Below are positions 16,256 through 24,598 of a DNA stretch of 64,000 bases, one piece after another. The DNA is from Lewinellaceae bacterium (GTDB lineage Bacteria > Bacteroidota > Bacteroidia > Chitinophagales > Saprospiraceae). The translations under genes were made by a program, and so were the position numbers. Each line of letters opens with the position of its first letter. Position 1 is the first letter of the stretch. Where the stretch lies: positions 712,390 through 776,389 of the forward strand of contig JACJYA010000002.1 in the NCBI GenBank assembly GCA_020636315.1. The letters run 5' to 3'. The notes under the pieces are model-generated. The model was not told the origin of the DNA. It was given only the letters and a program-made list of their open reading frames with translations, and made no database searches.

Positions 16256-18679
16256 CTATTCATACCTCAACGCCTCCACCGGGTTTCTTCTCACCGCCAG
16301 CAAGGCGTGATAACTCACGGTCAGTAAGGCGGCCAGCAGGGCCGCCAGTGCGGCCATCAGCAAGGTGCCCACATCTACCTGCACCCGATATTCGAAGCCT
16401 TGCAGCCAGTTTCGCATAGCCAGATAGGACAAGGGCAGGGCGATAAGGCTGGCAACGGCCACCCAGCGGGTGAATTCTTTGGCAAGCAGAAGGAAAAGGG
16501 TTTGAGCCGGCGCCCCCAGCACCTTGCGGATGCCGATCTCCTTGGTGCGGCGCTCGGCGGTATAAGCGGCCAGGCCCAGCAGGCCCAGGCAGGCGATGAA
16601 AATGGCCAGAAAGGTAAACAGGGAAACGATATGGCCGATGCGTACCTCGGTATCGTACATGGCGTTGAAGTCGTCGTCCATAAAATCGAAATCGAAGGGT
16701 TGGTTGGGGGCGAAATGTTCCCATTCCCGAAGCAGGGAAGCTCGGAGCGCGGGGATATCAGTAGTTTCTACTCTCATGGCCAGATGGCCGGTGCTGCTTC
16801 CGATGGCGAGCATGAGCGGCTCGATCTTATCGCGTAAACTGGCGAAGTGGAAATCCTTTACAACTCCGATCACTTTGTAGGTGAGCAGGATCTCTCCGTT
16901 GTCGCCATCCGGCCGGCTGATTTCCTGGCCCAGCGGATTTTCCAGGTTAAATATCTTCATGGCCGCCTCATTGAGGATCACAGCGCTGGAATCCGAAGCA
17001 TGCTCCCGGGAAAAATCCCGGCCCAACACCATATCCATATCCAGCGTATTGATGTAATCGTGATCTACATACCATACCTGAAGGACGTGGGTATTTTCCG
17101 GCCTTGAACTCCTGCCCAGAAAGACGCTGGTACTGCTCCTCCAGGAAGGGGTAGGCAGATAACCGGAAAAAGTGGCGCTTTTTACCTCCGGCTTCTTCAG
17201 TATAGCTTCCTTAAAAGGGAGGGCGTTGTTACCCAGAGCGTAGGCGTCGTTCAGGATCAATACCTGTTCCTTGTTGAAGCCTAGCTTTTTATTTTGAATG
17301 AACCGCAGTTGTTTGTAGATCACCAGAGACCCGACGATGAGCCCGATGGTGATGGCAAACTGAAAGGCCACCAGCGCATTGCGAAAAATGCTCCCTCCCC
17401 GCCCCCGGGTGAACAAGCCTTTCAGCACCTGCACCGGCCGGAAGGCAGACAGGAAAAAGGCGGGATAACTTCCCGCCAGAATCCCAACCAGGAAGGAAAG
17501 CCCCACCATCGCCGCCCACAACCAGCCGGCGTCGGCCCGCCAGATGCTCAATTGTTTGCCGGACAGCAGATTGAAATAAGGAAGGGCCAACTGCATCAGC
17601 AGGACTGCCAACACCAAAGCGACAAAACTCAGCAAAACCGACTCTCCCAGGAATTGCCCGATAAGTTGTTTCCGCTGTGCTCCCACCACCTTCCGCAGGC
17701 CCACCTCACGCGCCCGGTTACCGGATCGGGCGGTTGTCAGGTTCATGAAGTTGATGCAGGCCAGCAACAGAATGAAGGCGCCGATGAAGGAAAAAATATA
17801 GACATAGCGGATATCGCTGTTGGGGGCCAGTTCGTCGAACTTATCCGAATACAGGTGGATGTCAGTCAACGGAAATAAGGAATACTCCACCTGGTTGCCG
17901 GCCTTGTAGAAATCCTCCAGCGTAATGCCCAGGAATTGTTGCAATTGCCGGGCGATATAGGTCTCGATAAGCGTGGGAAACTTGGCCTGCAGCGCTACCG
18001 GATCAGCCCCTTCCCTCAACACCAGGTAAGTGTGGAAATTATTGCTGACCCACTGATTGAGGCGGCTCTCCTCCAGGGAAGACAGGGAGGCGATGATGTC
18101 GTAGTGGAAATGGGTATTGGAAGGCATCTCCTCCATCAGCCCGGTGACCCGGTAGTTATAATCATTATCGAGAATCAGGGTTTGGCCTATTGGGTCCTGA
18201 TCAGCAAAGTATTTTTTTGCAACTGCCGGAGTGATCACCAGCGTATTGGGCTCTGCCAGTACAGCTTTTGGGTCGCCTTTGAGCAAAGGGAAAGAAAAAA
18301 CATCAAAAAAAGTAGAATCGGCAAAGACGACGTCTTCTTCCCGGTAGCTGTTCTCTTCATATCGCACCAGAAAGCTGCCCCTGTCCCGTAAGCGCACTTG
18401 CTGCTCCACTTCCGGAAATTCTGCCAGCACCGTAGGCCCGAATGGGTCGCCAACTTCCGGTAGTTCGAATTCCTGGCCAAAGACAGTGCCCTCAAAATCT
18501 ACCCTGTAAACGCGATCAGCCTTTTCGTGGTAGCGGTCGTAGCTCAACTCGTCTTTCACATAGGCCAGGATGAATAAAAAGCAGGCCAGCCCTAAGGCAA
18601 GGCCCAGGACGTTGATCAGGGTGTAGTATTTGTGTTTCCAGAGGTTGCGGATGGAGGTGTTGAGATAGTTTTTCCACAT
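16256..18679 (-). CDS. MacB/FtsX-type ABC transporter permease (copy 1)
   Basis: 807 residues from the internal ATG at 18679, where MWKNYLNTSIRNLWKHKYYTLI matches the start of the other copies; the longer frame adds only 16 residues. One N-terminal helix, a periplasmic MacB_PCD domain (about 45-270), three helices, a fourth helix, a second periplasmic domain and three more helices give the duplicated FtsX layout. Coupling motifs REVGLRKVVGA and KEIGIRKVLGA contact the ATPase. It ends NPVEALRYE, a tail shared by most copies. These permeases, with a LolD/MacB-type ATPase, move or extract envelope substrates rather than import. It stands alone here, without a sigma-54-like site at the correct spacing. 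Confidence 0.88.
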   Translation of the reverse strand: MWKNYLNTSIRNLWKHKYYTLINVLGLALGLACFLFILAYVKDELSYDRYHEKADRVYRVDFEGTVFGQEFELPEVGDPFGPTVLAEFPEVEQQVRLRDRGSFLVRYEENSYREEDVVFADSTFFDVFSFPLLKGDPKAVLAEPNTLVITPAVAKKYFADQDPIGQTLILDNDYNYRVTGLMEEMPSNTHFHYDIIASLSSLEESRLNQWVSNNFHTYLVLREGADPVALQAKFPTLIETYIARQLQQFLGITLEDFYKAGNQVEYSLFPLTDIHLYSDKFDELAPNSDIRYVYIFSFIGAFILLLACINFMNLTTARSGNRAREVGLRKVVGAQRKQLIGQFLGESVLLSFVALVLAVLLMQLALPYFNLLSGKQLSIWRADAGWLWAAMVGLSFLVGILAGSYPAFFLSAFRPVQVLKGLFTRGRGGSIFRNALVAFQFAITIGLIVGSLVIYKQLRFIQNKKLGFNKEQVLILNDAYALGNNALPFKEAILKKPEVKSATFSGYLPTPSWRSSTSVFLGRSSRPENTHVLQVWYVDHDYINTLDMDMVLGRDFSREHASDSSAVILNEAAMKIFNLENPLGQEISRPDGDNGEILLTYKVIGVVKDFHFASLRDKIEPLMLAIGSSTGHLAMRVETTDIPALRASLLREWEHFAPNQPFDFDFMDDDFNAMYDTEVRIGHIVSLFTFLAIFIACLGLLGLAAYTAERRTKEIGIRKVLGAPAQTLFLLLAKEFTRWVAVASLIALPLSYLAMRNWLQGFEYRVQVDVGTLLMAALAALLAALLTVSYHALLAVRRNPVEALRYE

Positions 18680-18717
18680 GATGAAAAAGTTGTCGGGTGA
18701 TTGATTGCTTTTTGCCA

Positions 18718-18761
18718 AAAAATTCAAATAGGCCTATCAGCCAGCCAGCCTTTGAATTTTT
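18718..18761. repeat. 11-bp inverted repeat upstream of permease copy 1
   Basis: AAAAATTCAAA (18718-18728) pairs with TTTGAATTTTT (18751-18761) over a 22-nt loop. It lies about 40 bp before the minus-strand permease start and could be a regulatory hairpin. Confidence 0.35.
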
Positions 18762-19025
18762 AGGCGCCGGATGGGGATTTGACGGGCGGTATCCTGTTTT
18801 GGTTACAAGGTTATGGCAGTTGCCGTTTACCCTTGCCAAAAAGGGGTGCCAATGCTCCGTTTTTGTTTTGAATGATGTTTCTCCGGGAGAGTGGTATATT
18901 GAGGATGCAAAAAGGGAAGCTGCACCCCTATGGAGAAAACCTGAATACCGGATGATTACAAACTGGGTATATTACGGAAGGAGGAAAGGGTGGGAGGGTT
19001 TCTGGTTCTGGTTTGGGGGTTCCCC

Positions 19026-19120
19026 CGGGACTGTTCATAGTTTCTTGTTACTGAGTTCCTGGTTCCCTGGAAACCAGCGGTTTAGCTTAACGCGGACACA
19101 CTTAATTGAACTATCCCCTT
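19026..19120 (-). repeat. Dispersed intergenic repeat A, copy 1
   Basis: The reverse complement reads GGGGATAGTTCAATTAAGTG, then CCGCTGGTTTCC-GG-AACCAG and GAACAGTCCC. It matches copies at about 26557-26620 and 37246-37375. A CTGGTTCC/GGAACCAG hairpin lies in the core. No ORF is present; possibly a non-autonomous element or a conserved transcribed hairpin. Confidence 0.6.
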
Positions 19121-19182
19121 TTACACCTTTACACCTTTACACCTTTCCACTTTTCCACCTTTACACCTTTACACCTTTCCCC
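19121..19182. repeat. TTTACACC short tandem repeat
   Basis: About eight imperfect copies of TTTACACC/TTTCCACC run up to and slightly into the end of the hydrogenase protease gene. Related tracts occur at 23900-23950, 24010-24047, 26650-26680 and 34677-34748, always between genes. Confidence 0.7.
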
Positions 19183-19649
19183 ACCAGTTCTCCTGCCAGC
19201 ACCTTCACCCGTTCCTCCAGTTCCGGCATTACCTTCTCCACTTCCGGCGAAAGGCCAATGTGCATTTCCTGCAGTTCGGCAATAGAAACGGCAAAGAGAT
19301 AGACTTTTGGCATCTGTCCCATCACCTGCAAGCCTTCCAGCAGATCGCGCAGGCCGATATCGTGGGTGCTCATGGATCGGGGAAAGTCAGAAGAAAAGCG
19401 GGGTTCCAGCAACCGGATGGTGCCGGGCGGGCGTTCGTCGAGGGTAGCATCGATAAGGATGAGGCAGGGATAAGAAGTAAAATAGTTGGTGAGGTGAAAG
19501 CCGCCGGTTCCGCCGTCGAGGACGTCAATGCCGGAAGGGAGCGGCTGTTCCGCCAGGCGTTGCGCCAGGTGCACGCCCACGCCTTCGTCTCCCATCAGCA
19601 GGTTGCCAATGCCGAGGACGAGCAGTTTTGGATAGGAAGTGGTTGGCAT
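19161..19649 (-). CDS. hyaD: [NiFe] hydrogenase maturation protease (HyaD/HybD family)
   Basis: 162 residues, normal for the family. LVLGIGNLLMGDEGVG (about 10-25, with the nickel-sensing Glu/Asp), LDGGTGG, LILIDATLDE (Asp) and STHDIGL (His) are the conserved motifs. The enzyme checks that nickel has been inserted in the large subunit, then cuts its C-terminal peptide after the DPCxxCxxH motif; the large subunit in this cluster has a 15-residue extension to remove. It is the last gene of the minus-strand hydrogenase operon, 101 bp after the cytochrome b gene. Its final codons run into a short TTTACACC repeat, so the C-terminal tail (GKGVKV) may be recently altered. Confidence 0.92.
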   Translation of the reverse strand: MPTTSYPKLLVLGIGNLLMGDEGVGVHLAQRLAEQPLPSGIDVLDGGTGGFHLTNYFTSYPCLILIDATLDERPPGTIRLLEPRFSSDFPRSMSTHDIGLRDLLEGLQVMGQMPKVYLFAVSIAELQEMHIGLSPEVEKVMPELEERVKVLAGELVGKGVKV

Positions 19650-19662
19650 AGTAATGGCTTTT

Positions 19663-19736
19663 TGCGAAGTCGGAAGGGGAAAGCGGGAAGTCGGAAGGGG
19701 GAAGCCCTCCGGGAAGGCCCTCCTTCTGACTTCGCA
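19663..19736. repeat. Hairpin repeat (GAAGTCGGAAG type) inside the hydrogenase operon
   Basis: TGCGAAGTCGGAAGG (19663-19677) pairs with CCTTCTGACTTCGCA (19722-19736) with one mismatch. The arms share the GAAGTCGGAA motif with the 140-bp elements at 48.7 and 54.9 kb, so it may be a degenerate relative. Confidence 0.5.
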
Positions 19737-19750
19737 TTTTCCATTTCTAA

Positions 19751-20497
19751 TTAAGCTTTCTGCCCTTCGATCACTTTGCGTTTAAACTCCTCTTCCTCTT
19801 TTTTCTCCTCTTCCAATTCTTTGATAAAGACGTCTTCTTCAATGAATTTCCATCCACCGATGATGGAGGAAGTCTCTCCGCGGCCCTCCACATAGTCGTG
19901 GTAAAAGACCAGATAGACATGGATGATGGAGAAGACAATGAAGAACCACATCGTGGCGTGATGGATCTGCCGGAGGTCAAAATCGCCTCCGAACAGGCCG
20001 GGCACCCAGGCGAACAGGTTGGGCAGCCACCAGTCGCTCATGGCGGCATACAGGCCGAACCCGGTAAGGCACTGTACGGCAAAAGCGAGAAAGACAAAGA
20101 AGTAAATGAAGCCGGCCAGAGCGTTATGGCCAACGGCAAGATGCTCTTTGTCTTTTTGCAGCAGGATGTCGATCTTGATCACCTCCCACATTTCATGAAA
20201 GAACTTCCGGTTGGTGGGGATAAAGTTTTTCCAGTTGGCATAACGGTTGCCGACAAACCCCCAGTAGAGCCGGAAAAGAAAGTTGAACAGGAAGATATAG
20301 GAAAAAGCGAAGTGTAGGAAACGGTTGATGCCGAACCAATAGGCGAAGGAAGCTTCCGTTCCCTGCTGGAATGCCGGTGGGCGGGCTATGATGTAACCCG
20401 TCACGCACAGCGCTACTATACATAAGGCATTGACCCAATGGTAAAACCTGATGGGCAATTGCCAGACAAATACGCGGCGGAGATTTTGTGTAGCCAT
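19751..20497 (-). CDS. hyaC: Ni/Fe-hydrogenase b-type cytochrome subunit
   Basis: 248 residues. QLPIRFYHWVNALCIVALCVTGYII (about 14-38) is the first helix of the HyaC/HupC family, with a haem-ligand histidine. Further helices lie near 55-75, 125-150 and 180-205, the last containing HHATMWFFIVFSIIHVYLVFYHDY with more histidines. The protein anchors the hydrogenase dimer on the periplasmic face and passes electrons from H2 into the quinone pool. The C-terminal tail (about 220-248) is very rich in Glu and Lys (EELEEEKKEEEEFKRK), longer and more charged than usual. It follows the large subunit by 96 bp, a gap that holds a hairpin repeat. Confidence 0.92.
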   Translation of the reverse strand: MATQNLRRVFVWQLPIRFYHWVNALCIVALCVTGYIIARPPAFQQGTEASFAYWFGINRFLHFAFSYIFLFNFLFRLYWGFVGNRYANWKNFIPTNRKFFHEMWEVIKIDILLQKDKEHLAVGHNALAGFIYFFVFLAFAVQCLTGFGLYAAMSDWWLPNLFAWVPGLFGGDFDLRQIHHATMWFFIVFSIIHVYLVFYHDYVEGRGETSSIIGGWKFIEEDVFIKELEEEKKEEEEFKRKVIEGQKA

Positions 20498-20523
20498 TGT
20501 ATTGTGGTTTCCGGATTAATATT

Positions 20524-20592
20524 TGGCTATTGGCAATTAGCAGTTGGCTATTGAATCCGGTGCCAAATGCCAACCGCTAACCGCCAACAGCG
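20524..20592. repeat. Imperfect palindrome between large subunit and cytochrome genes
   Basis: GGCTATTGGCAATTAGCAG... is followed by an inverted CAAATGCCAACCGCTAACCG. It forms a long imperfect hairpin inside the hydrogenase operon and may tune the ratio of structural subunits to downstream genes. Confidence 0.4.
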
Positions 20593-20593
20593 A

Positions 20594-22315
20594 TTACAGT
20601 ACCTTCACGCGGTTGACCTGCTTTCCATCCTCATCGTACAAATGCACGGCGCAGGCCAGGCATGGGTCGAAAGAGTGGACGGTACGCAGGATCTCCAGCG
20701 GCTGTTCCGGGTCGGCAATGGGCGTATTATCCATCAGAGAGGATTCATAAGCCGACGGATTGCCTTCCGGATCGCGGGGAGAAGCATTCCAGGTGGTAGG
20801 TACGACAAGCTGGTAGTTCTCCAGCTTCTGGTCCTTGATCACACACCAGTGGGCCAGGGCGCCTCGGGGCGCTTCGGTATGGCCGACACCCTGAGCGGAG
20901 GCTTCCCAACGTTCGGGGTTGAACTTGGAAGTGTCCGCCATGCGGGTATCGCCATTGCGTATGTTCGTCAGCAACTGATCGTAGAAATCCATTGCCCAGT
21001 TGGCGATGAGCTGGGTTTCCAGGCCCCGGGCGGCAGTACGCCCCAGGGTGGAGAACAGAGCGGTAACCGGAACATCCAGCTTGGCCAGCGCACTATCGAC
21101 CACTTCCTTGAAATCTTCGCGGCCGCGGGCATAGCCCACCAGCATTCTGGCCAGCGGCCCTACCTCCATGGCGTTGCCTTTCCAGCGCGGGGTTTTCAGG
21201 TAGCTGTATTTCTCTTCCACATTCAGATGTTCGTAGGGCGGCTTGGGCCCGGTATATTTGACGTTGGTCTCTCCTTTCCAGGGGTGCAGTCCGGCCTTGT
21301 CGCCTTCGGAATATTCATACCAGGAACGGCTGATGAATTCCTGTACCTGAGCGTCCTCCCGGAGATCTACATCATAGACCGTGCTGATGTCCTTATTCAG
21401 GATGGCGCCGGAAGGAATGAGGAAGCTCGACGGGTCGTTGTAGCCGTTGGTCGGCAAATCACCATAAACGAGATAATTGCCCAGTCCGCCGCCGATGGCA
21501 GCCCAATCTTTATAGAAGGAGGCGATGGCCAGCAGGTCGGGGATATAAACCTGCTCGACAAAACGCTTTCCTTCCTCAAAGAGGCGGCCTATGTACGCCA
21601 GGCGTTCGGCATTGATAACGCTTACATCGTCCAGCCCGATCGAGCAGGCCATGCCGCCGACCAGATAGTTGGGGTGAGGGTTCTTACCGCCGAAAATGGC
21701 ATGCACCTTCACCATTTCCTTCTGCCATTCTAGGGCTTCCAGGTAGTGCGCCAGGCCAATGAGGTTGACTTCCGGCGGCAGTTTGTAGGCAGGGTGCCCC
21801 CAATAGCCATTGGTAAAAATGCCCAGCTGGCCACTTTCAACAAAGCCTTTCACCCGCTTTTGCAGGTCGGAGAAGTAACCCGGCGAGCTTTTCGGCCAGT
21901 TCGAAATGCTTTGGGCAAGCTCTGAGGTGGCCTTCGGGTCGGCCTGAAGAGCGTTGACTACATCCACCCAGTCGAGAGCATGGAGGTGATAAAAGTGCAC
22001 TACGTGATCGTGCATGTACTGCGCACAATACATCAGGTTGCGAACGATCTCGGCGTTAGGCGGGATGACGATGCCCAGTGCATCCTCTACAGAGCGGCAG
22101 GAGGCCAGGGAGTGCACCGTGGTGCATACTCCGCAAACCCTGCCCACAAAGGCCCAGGCATCACGGGGATCTCTGCCCTGAAGAATTCTTTCGATAAGCC
22201 GGACCATGGTGCCGGAGCTGTATGCGTCCACCAGCTTGCCATCCTGAATCTCGGCTTCGATGCGCAGGTGGCCTTCAATCCTGGTGACGGGGTCCACGAC
22301 TATTCTGTTACTCAT
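20594..22315 (-). CDS. hyaB: [NiFe] hydrogenase large (catalytic) subunit, group 1
   Basis: 573 residues from the ATG at 22315 (MSNRIVVDPVTRIEGHLRIE); the frame extends 7 codons further but this is the canonical start. The L1 motif RVCGVCTTVHSL places active-site Cys61 and Cys64, and the L2 motif SFDPCLACAVH places Cys552 and Cys555 with His558. These four cysteines hold the Ni-Fe(CN)2CO centre. The 15 residues after His558 are the maturation peptide that the HyaD-type protease should remove. It forms a periplasmic heterodimer with the small subunit and is carried across by the small subunit's Tat signal. It follows the small subunit by 59 bp. Confidence 0.96.
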   Translation of the reverse strand: MSNRIVVDPVTRIEGHLRIEAEIQDGKLVDAYSSGTMVRLIERILQGRDPRDAWAFVGRVCGVCTTVHSLASCRSVEDALGIVIPPNAEIVRNLMYCAQYMHDHVVHFYHLHALDWVDVVNALQADPKATSELAQSISNWPKSSPGYFSDLQKRVKGFVESGQLGIFTNGYWGHPAYKLPPEVNLIGLAHYLEALEWQKEMVKVHAIFGGKNPHPNYLVGGMACSIGLDDVSVINAERLAYIGRLFEEGKRFVEQVYIPDLLAIASFYKDWAAIGGGLGNYLVYGDLPTNGYNDPSSFLIPSGAILNKDISTVYDVDLREDAQVQEFISRSWYEYSEGDKAGLHPWKGETNVKYTGPKPPYEHLNVEEKYSYLKTPRWKGNAMEVGPLARMLVGYARGREDFKEVVDSALAKLDVPVTALFSTLGRTAARGLETQLIANWAMDFYDQLLTNIRNGDTRMADTSKFNPERWEASAQGVGHTEAPRGALAHWCVIKDQKLENYQLVVPTTWNASPRDPEGNPSAYESSLMDNTPIADPEQPLEILRTVHSFDPCLACAVHLYDEDGKQVNRVKVL

Positions 22316-22374
22316 GATTATTTTTTTGAAAGGCACAGCAGGTTTTGGAAACCAGCCAAGCGTTTAGTTAAGGC

Positions 22375-23493
22375 TTAGGATAATTCTTTGTCAGATTCTT
22401 TGCCTTCGGCGATCAGGTCGTCGATGAGCTTCTTCTTGCGAAGGTTGGTGCCGATAGCGTGAGCAGCAATGCCCGCCGCAGTAACACCGGCAACTACCCC
22501 ACCGATCTTATCGGCATTGCTTTCGATGCCAAACCCCGGGAAGTTGGTGATCCGGCGATAGAACGGCCCGTTATCCCAGAAGTTCTCCTCACTGCACCCG
22601 ATACAACCGTGGCCGGACTGAATGGGGAAGCTGGTGCCGTTGTTCCACTTCGTTACACCACAGGCGTTGTAAGTCATCGGCCCACGGCAGCCTACCTTAT
22701 AGAGGCAGTAACCTTTCTGTGCGTTTTCATCGTCGAAGCTTTCCACGAACAGGCCGGCATCGTAGAACGGGCGGCGGTAACAGGTGTCGTGTACGCGCTT
22801 GGAGTAGAAAGCTTTCGGGCGGCCGATCCGGTCCAGTTCCGGAACGCGGCCGAAGGTGACCAGGTGCACCAGCACGCCGGCCATCACTTCACCGATGGGC
22901 GGACAACCCGGAACCTTGATGATAGGTTTGCCCTTCACCAGCTTGTGGATGGGCGTAGCGCCGGTCGGGTTGGGCTTGGCTGCCTGTACACAGCCGTTGC
23001 AGGCGCAGCTGCCCCAGGCGATGATGGCCTTGGCGCCGGCGGCCGTTTCCTGCAGAATATCTGCGGCAGAACGCCCCCCGATACAGCAGTAAACCCCATC
23101 CTCATATACCGGTACGGACCCCTCAACACACAAGACGTATTCGCCGGGGAACTCTTCCATCGTTTTGTGCATGGCTGCTTCCGCCTGATGGCCCGAAGCA
23201 GCCATTAAGGTTTCGGTGTAGTCCAGCGAGATTTTATCCAGAATAACATCCGCCACTATAGGGTGAGAGGAGCGGATGAAAGATTCACTGCAGCAGGTGC
23301 ACTCCTGAAAGTGCATCCAGATCACAGGCACCCTCGAATTGGATTTCAATGCTTCGGCCACCTGCGCCGCGCCCGAGGCCTGAAGGCCCATATAGGCGGC
23401 GATAGTGGTGCAAAACTTCATGAAATCCCGGCGGGAGTAGCCTTTCTGGCGCAGTTCTTCGTAGTAGGTGGGTCGATTGCTTGAAGGCGTCAT
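22375..23493 (-). CDS. hyaA: [NiFe] hydrogenase small subunit, oxygen-tolerant (group 1d-like), Tat-exported
   Basis: 372 residues. The Tat signal SRRDFMKF (20-27) and hydrophobic stretch lead to the mature start near VPVIWMHFQECTCCSES. The proximal-cluster segment has C65-T-C67-C68, and GSCACNGCVQ holds Cys163, Cys165 and Cys168, with Cys197 in VPGCPP. Cys67 and Cys168 correspond to the two supernumerary cysteines that make the [4Fe-3S] proximal cluster of oxygen-tolerant enzymes such as E. coli Hyd-1 (family knowledge). Cys165 is an additional cysteine. Medial and distal cluster cysteines follow (VGCRGP, GHGCIGCSE). A C-terminal helix (about 328-350) anchors it in the membrane. First gene of the hydrogenase operon. 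Confidence 0.95.
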   Translation of the reverse strand: MTPSSNRPTYYEELRQKGYSRRDFMKFCTTIAAYMGLQASGAAQVAEALKSNSRVPVIWMHFQECTCCSESFIRSSHPIVADVILDKISLDYTETLMAASGHQAEAAMHKTMEEFPGEYVLCVEGSVPVYEDGVYCCIGGRSAADILQETAAGAKAIIAWGSCACNGCVQAAKPNPTGATPIHKLVKGKPIIKVPGCPPIGEVMAGVLVHLVTFGRVPELDRIGRPKAFYSKRVHDTCYRRPFYDAGLFVESFDDENAQKGYCLYKVGCRGPMTYNACGVTKWNNGTSFPIQSGHGCIGCSEENFWDNGPFYRRITNFPGFGIESNADKIGGVVAGVTAAGIAAHAIGTNLRKKKLIDDLIAEGKESDKELS

Positions 23494-23587
23494 GGCTGCT
23501 AAGGTTTGATTTTATGACTATCCGGCCTCGCCGAATATTATTTGACAACTTGTCCGTAAAGAAAAATCATTGCAACCATCCCTTTCA

Positions 23588-23599
23588 TGATATATATCA
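23588..23599. promoter_or_regulatory. FNR-like palindrome in the hydrogenase divergent promoter region
   Basis: TGATATATATCA is a perfect 12-bp palindrome and fits TGAT-N4-ATCA, the core of the FNR box TTGAT-N4-ATCAA, with only the outermost bases different. It lies 95 bp upstream of the small-subunit start (-) and 94 bp upstream of the small exported protein gene (+). Confidence 0.5.
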
Positions 23600-23608
23600 G
23601 TAATTTAG

Positions 23609-23624
23609 TGTGACTTTTGTCACT
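23609..23624. promoter_or_regulatory. CRP-like palindrome in the hydrogenase divergent promoter region
   Basis: TGTGACTTTTGTCACT fits TGTGA-N6-TCAC(A). It sits 21 bp upstream of a perfect TAnnTTTG box, placing its centre about 43 bp before the expected start of rightward transcription, a class II activator position. Confidence 0.55.
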
Positions 23625-23645
23625 CGTTTAGCGCATGAAGCCTGC

Positions 23646-23653
23646 TATTTTTG
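23646..23653 (+). promoter_or_regulatory. -7 promoter element of the rightward hydrogenase accessory unit
   Basis: TATTTTTG matches TAnnTTTG exactly, 39 bp before the ATG at 23693. The -33 position is weak (GTTT at 23626-23629), consistent with need for the adjacent CRP-like activator. Confidence 0.55.
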
Positions 23654-23692
23654 ACCTCAAAGTATTCCTTCATTCCTAAAAACAACAGAGAG

Positions 23693-23902
23693 ATGTTTCG
23701 TAAAGCCCTTTTCCTCTCGTCTGCTCTGATGAGCACGCCACTGATCACCCAGGCCCACGACGGGCACGGATTCTTCCACGGCAATGAGCTCGCTCATTAT
23801 ATTACTTCAGCGGAGCACGCCATCCCGCTTGCCCTCGTTGTCGCCGCAGCTGTGCTGCTGATCAGCTACCAGAAGTGGAGCCAGGCGAGGAAAAATGTGT
23901 AA
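23693..23902 (+). CDS. Small exported His-containing membrane protein of the hydrogenase cluster
   Basis: 69 residues from the ATG at 23693; the upstream part of the frame crosses the promoter and is not used. A cleavable signal peptide (MFRKALFLSSALMSTPLITQA) precedes a short periplasmic stretch with histidines (HDGHGFFHGNELAHYITSAEHA) and one membrane helix (IPLALVVAAAVLLISYQKW) with a basic cytosolic tail. I do not recognise the family. Its place as the first gene opposite the hydrogenase operon, sharing the FNR/CRP-like control region and followed by hypA, suggests a role in hydrogenase assembly, nickel handling or electron transfer (inference). The His-rich loop faintly recalls HupE/UreJ ends. 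Confidence 0.65.
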   Translation: MFRKALFLSSALMSTPLITQAHDGHGFFHGNELAHYITSAEHAIPLALVVAAAVLLISYQKWSQARKNV

Positions 23903-24086
23903 ACGTTTATGTGTGTATAAGTGTATATGTGTATAAGTGTATATGTGAGAGCAGTCACAAAGCTAAGCCTAAATTCTCAAGAAATATCGATGAAGCAGCA
24001 GAGCCCCCCAACTTTTACACTTTTACACTTTTACACCTTATACCCTCTTCCTCTGAAAACAGGAATGAGAACTTAAACCGCCAGCT
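23903..24086. repeat. GTGTATAAGTGTATATGTG and TTTTACAC short repeats
   Basis: The gap before hypA contains two copies of GTGTATAAGTGTATATGTG-like sequence (about 23908-23948) and three tandem TTTTACAC units (about 24010-24040). No gene is seen. Confidence 0.55.
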
Positions 24087-24443
24087 ATGCATGAGCTATC
24101 CATCGTAATGAGCATTGTGGATTCCGCCCGGGAGCAGGTGGCCAAATACAACGCGGCCCGGGTGGAGCGCATCGGACTGGAGATCGGCACTCTGGCCGGC
24201 ATCGAGCCGGACGCCCTGGAGTTTGCCTGGGAAGCAGCTGTACCGGGTACGGTTCTCGAAGGGGCCGAACGCCATATTCATTACGTGCAGGCAAGAGCTA
24301 AATGCGCCGGCTGCGGCAACGAGTTTGATATACAACAGCTCTTTGAGCCATGCCCCCTGTGCGGTGAGTACTTCAGCGACCTGCTTCAGGGGCAGGAACT
24401 TCGGATCAAAACCATGACGCTACTGCAACCGGAGCCGGTTTGA
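24087..24443 (+). CDS. hypA: Hydrogenase nickel-incorporation protein HypA
   Basis: 118 residues. It starts MHELSIV, with nickel-binding His2 and Glu3 directly after the initiator, and has a zinc-structural site formed by CAGC (73-76) and CPLC (89-92). HypA receives nickel and, with HypB, delivers it into the Fe(CN)2CO-loaded large subunit in the cytosol. The length is normal. It is followed by hypB and hypC on the same strand. A 155-bp gap separates it from hypB, wider than usual for these partners but with no promoter I can support. Confidence 0.95.
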   Translation: MHELSIVMSIVDSAREQVAKYNAARVERIGLEIGTLAGIEPDALEFAWEAAVPGTVLEGAERHIHYVQARAKCAGCGNEFDIQQLFEPCPLCGEYFSDLLQGQELRIKTMTLLQPEPV

Positions 24444-24598
24444 GCGATGTTTGACCGTCTCTGTAAGCCGGTTAAAATTTGCGATTATTGATTTTTGATG
24501 TGGGGTGTTGACGTGGGATTTCACCTGGAGGGTGTTCCATTATGAATCAAAAATCAAAAACCAAAAACAGAAATTATCCTAGTCTAAAACCAATTATC

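Noticed and set aside
18835..18851. Sigma-54-like TGGCACC...TTTGG upstream of permease copy 1
   Set aside because: The spacing between the two parts is one base too long and no TGTKCR-N4-YGVACA palindromes lie upstream, unlike the three accepted units.
19121..19182. TTTACACC repeats considered as a CRISPR array
   Set aside because: Units are about 8 bp with no spacers and no cas genes; they are short tandem repeats.
24542..24598. Earlier start of HypB
   Set aside because: The extra 19 residues would bury the N-terminal CxxCGC nickel site that begins the mature family.
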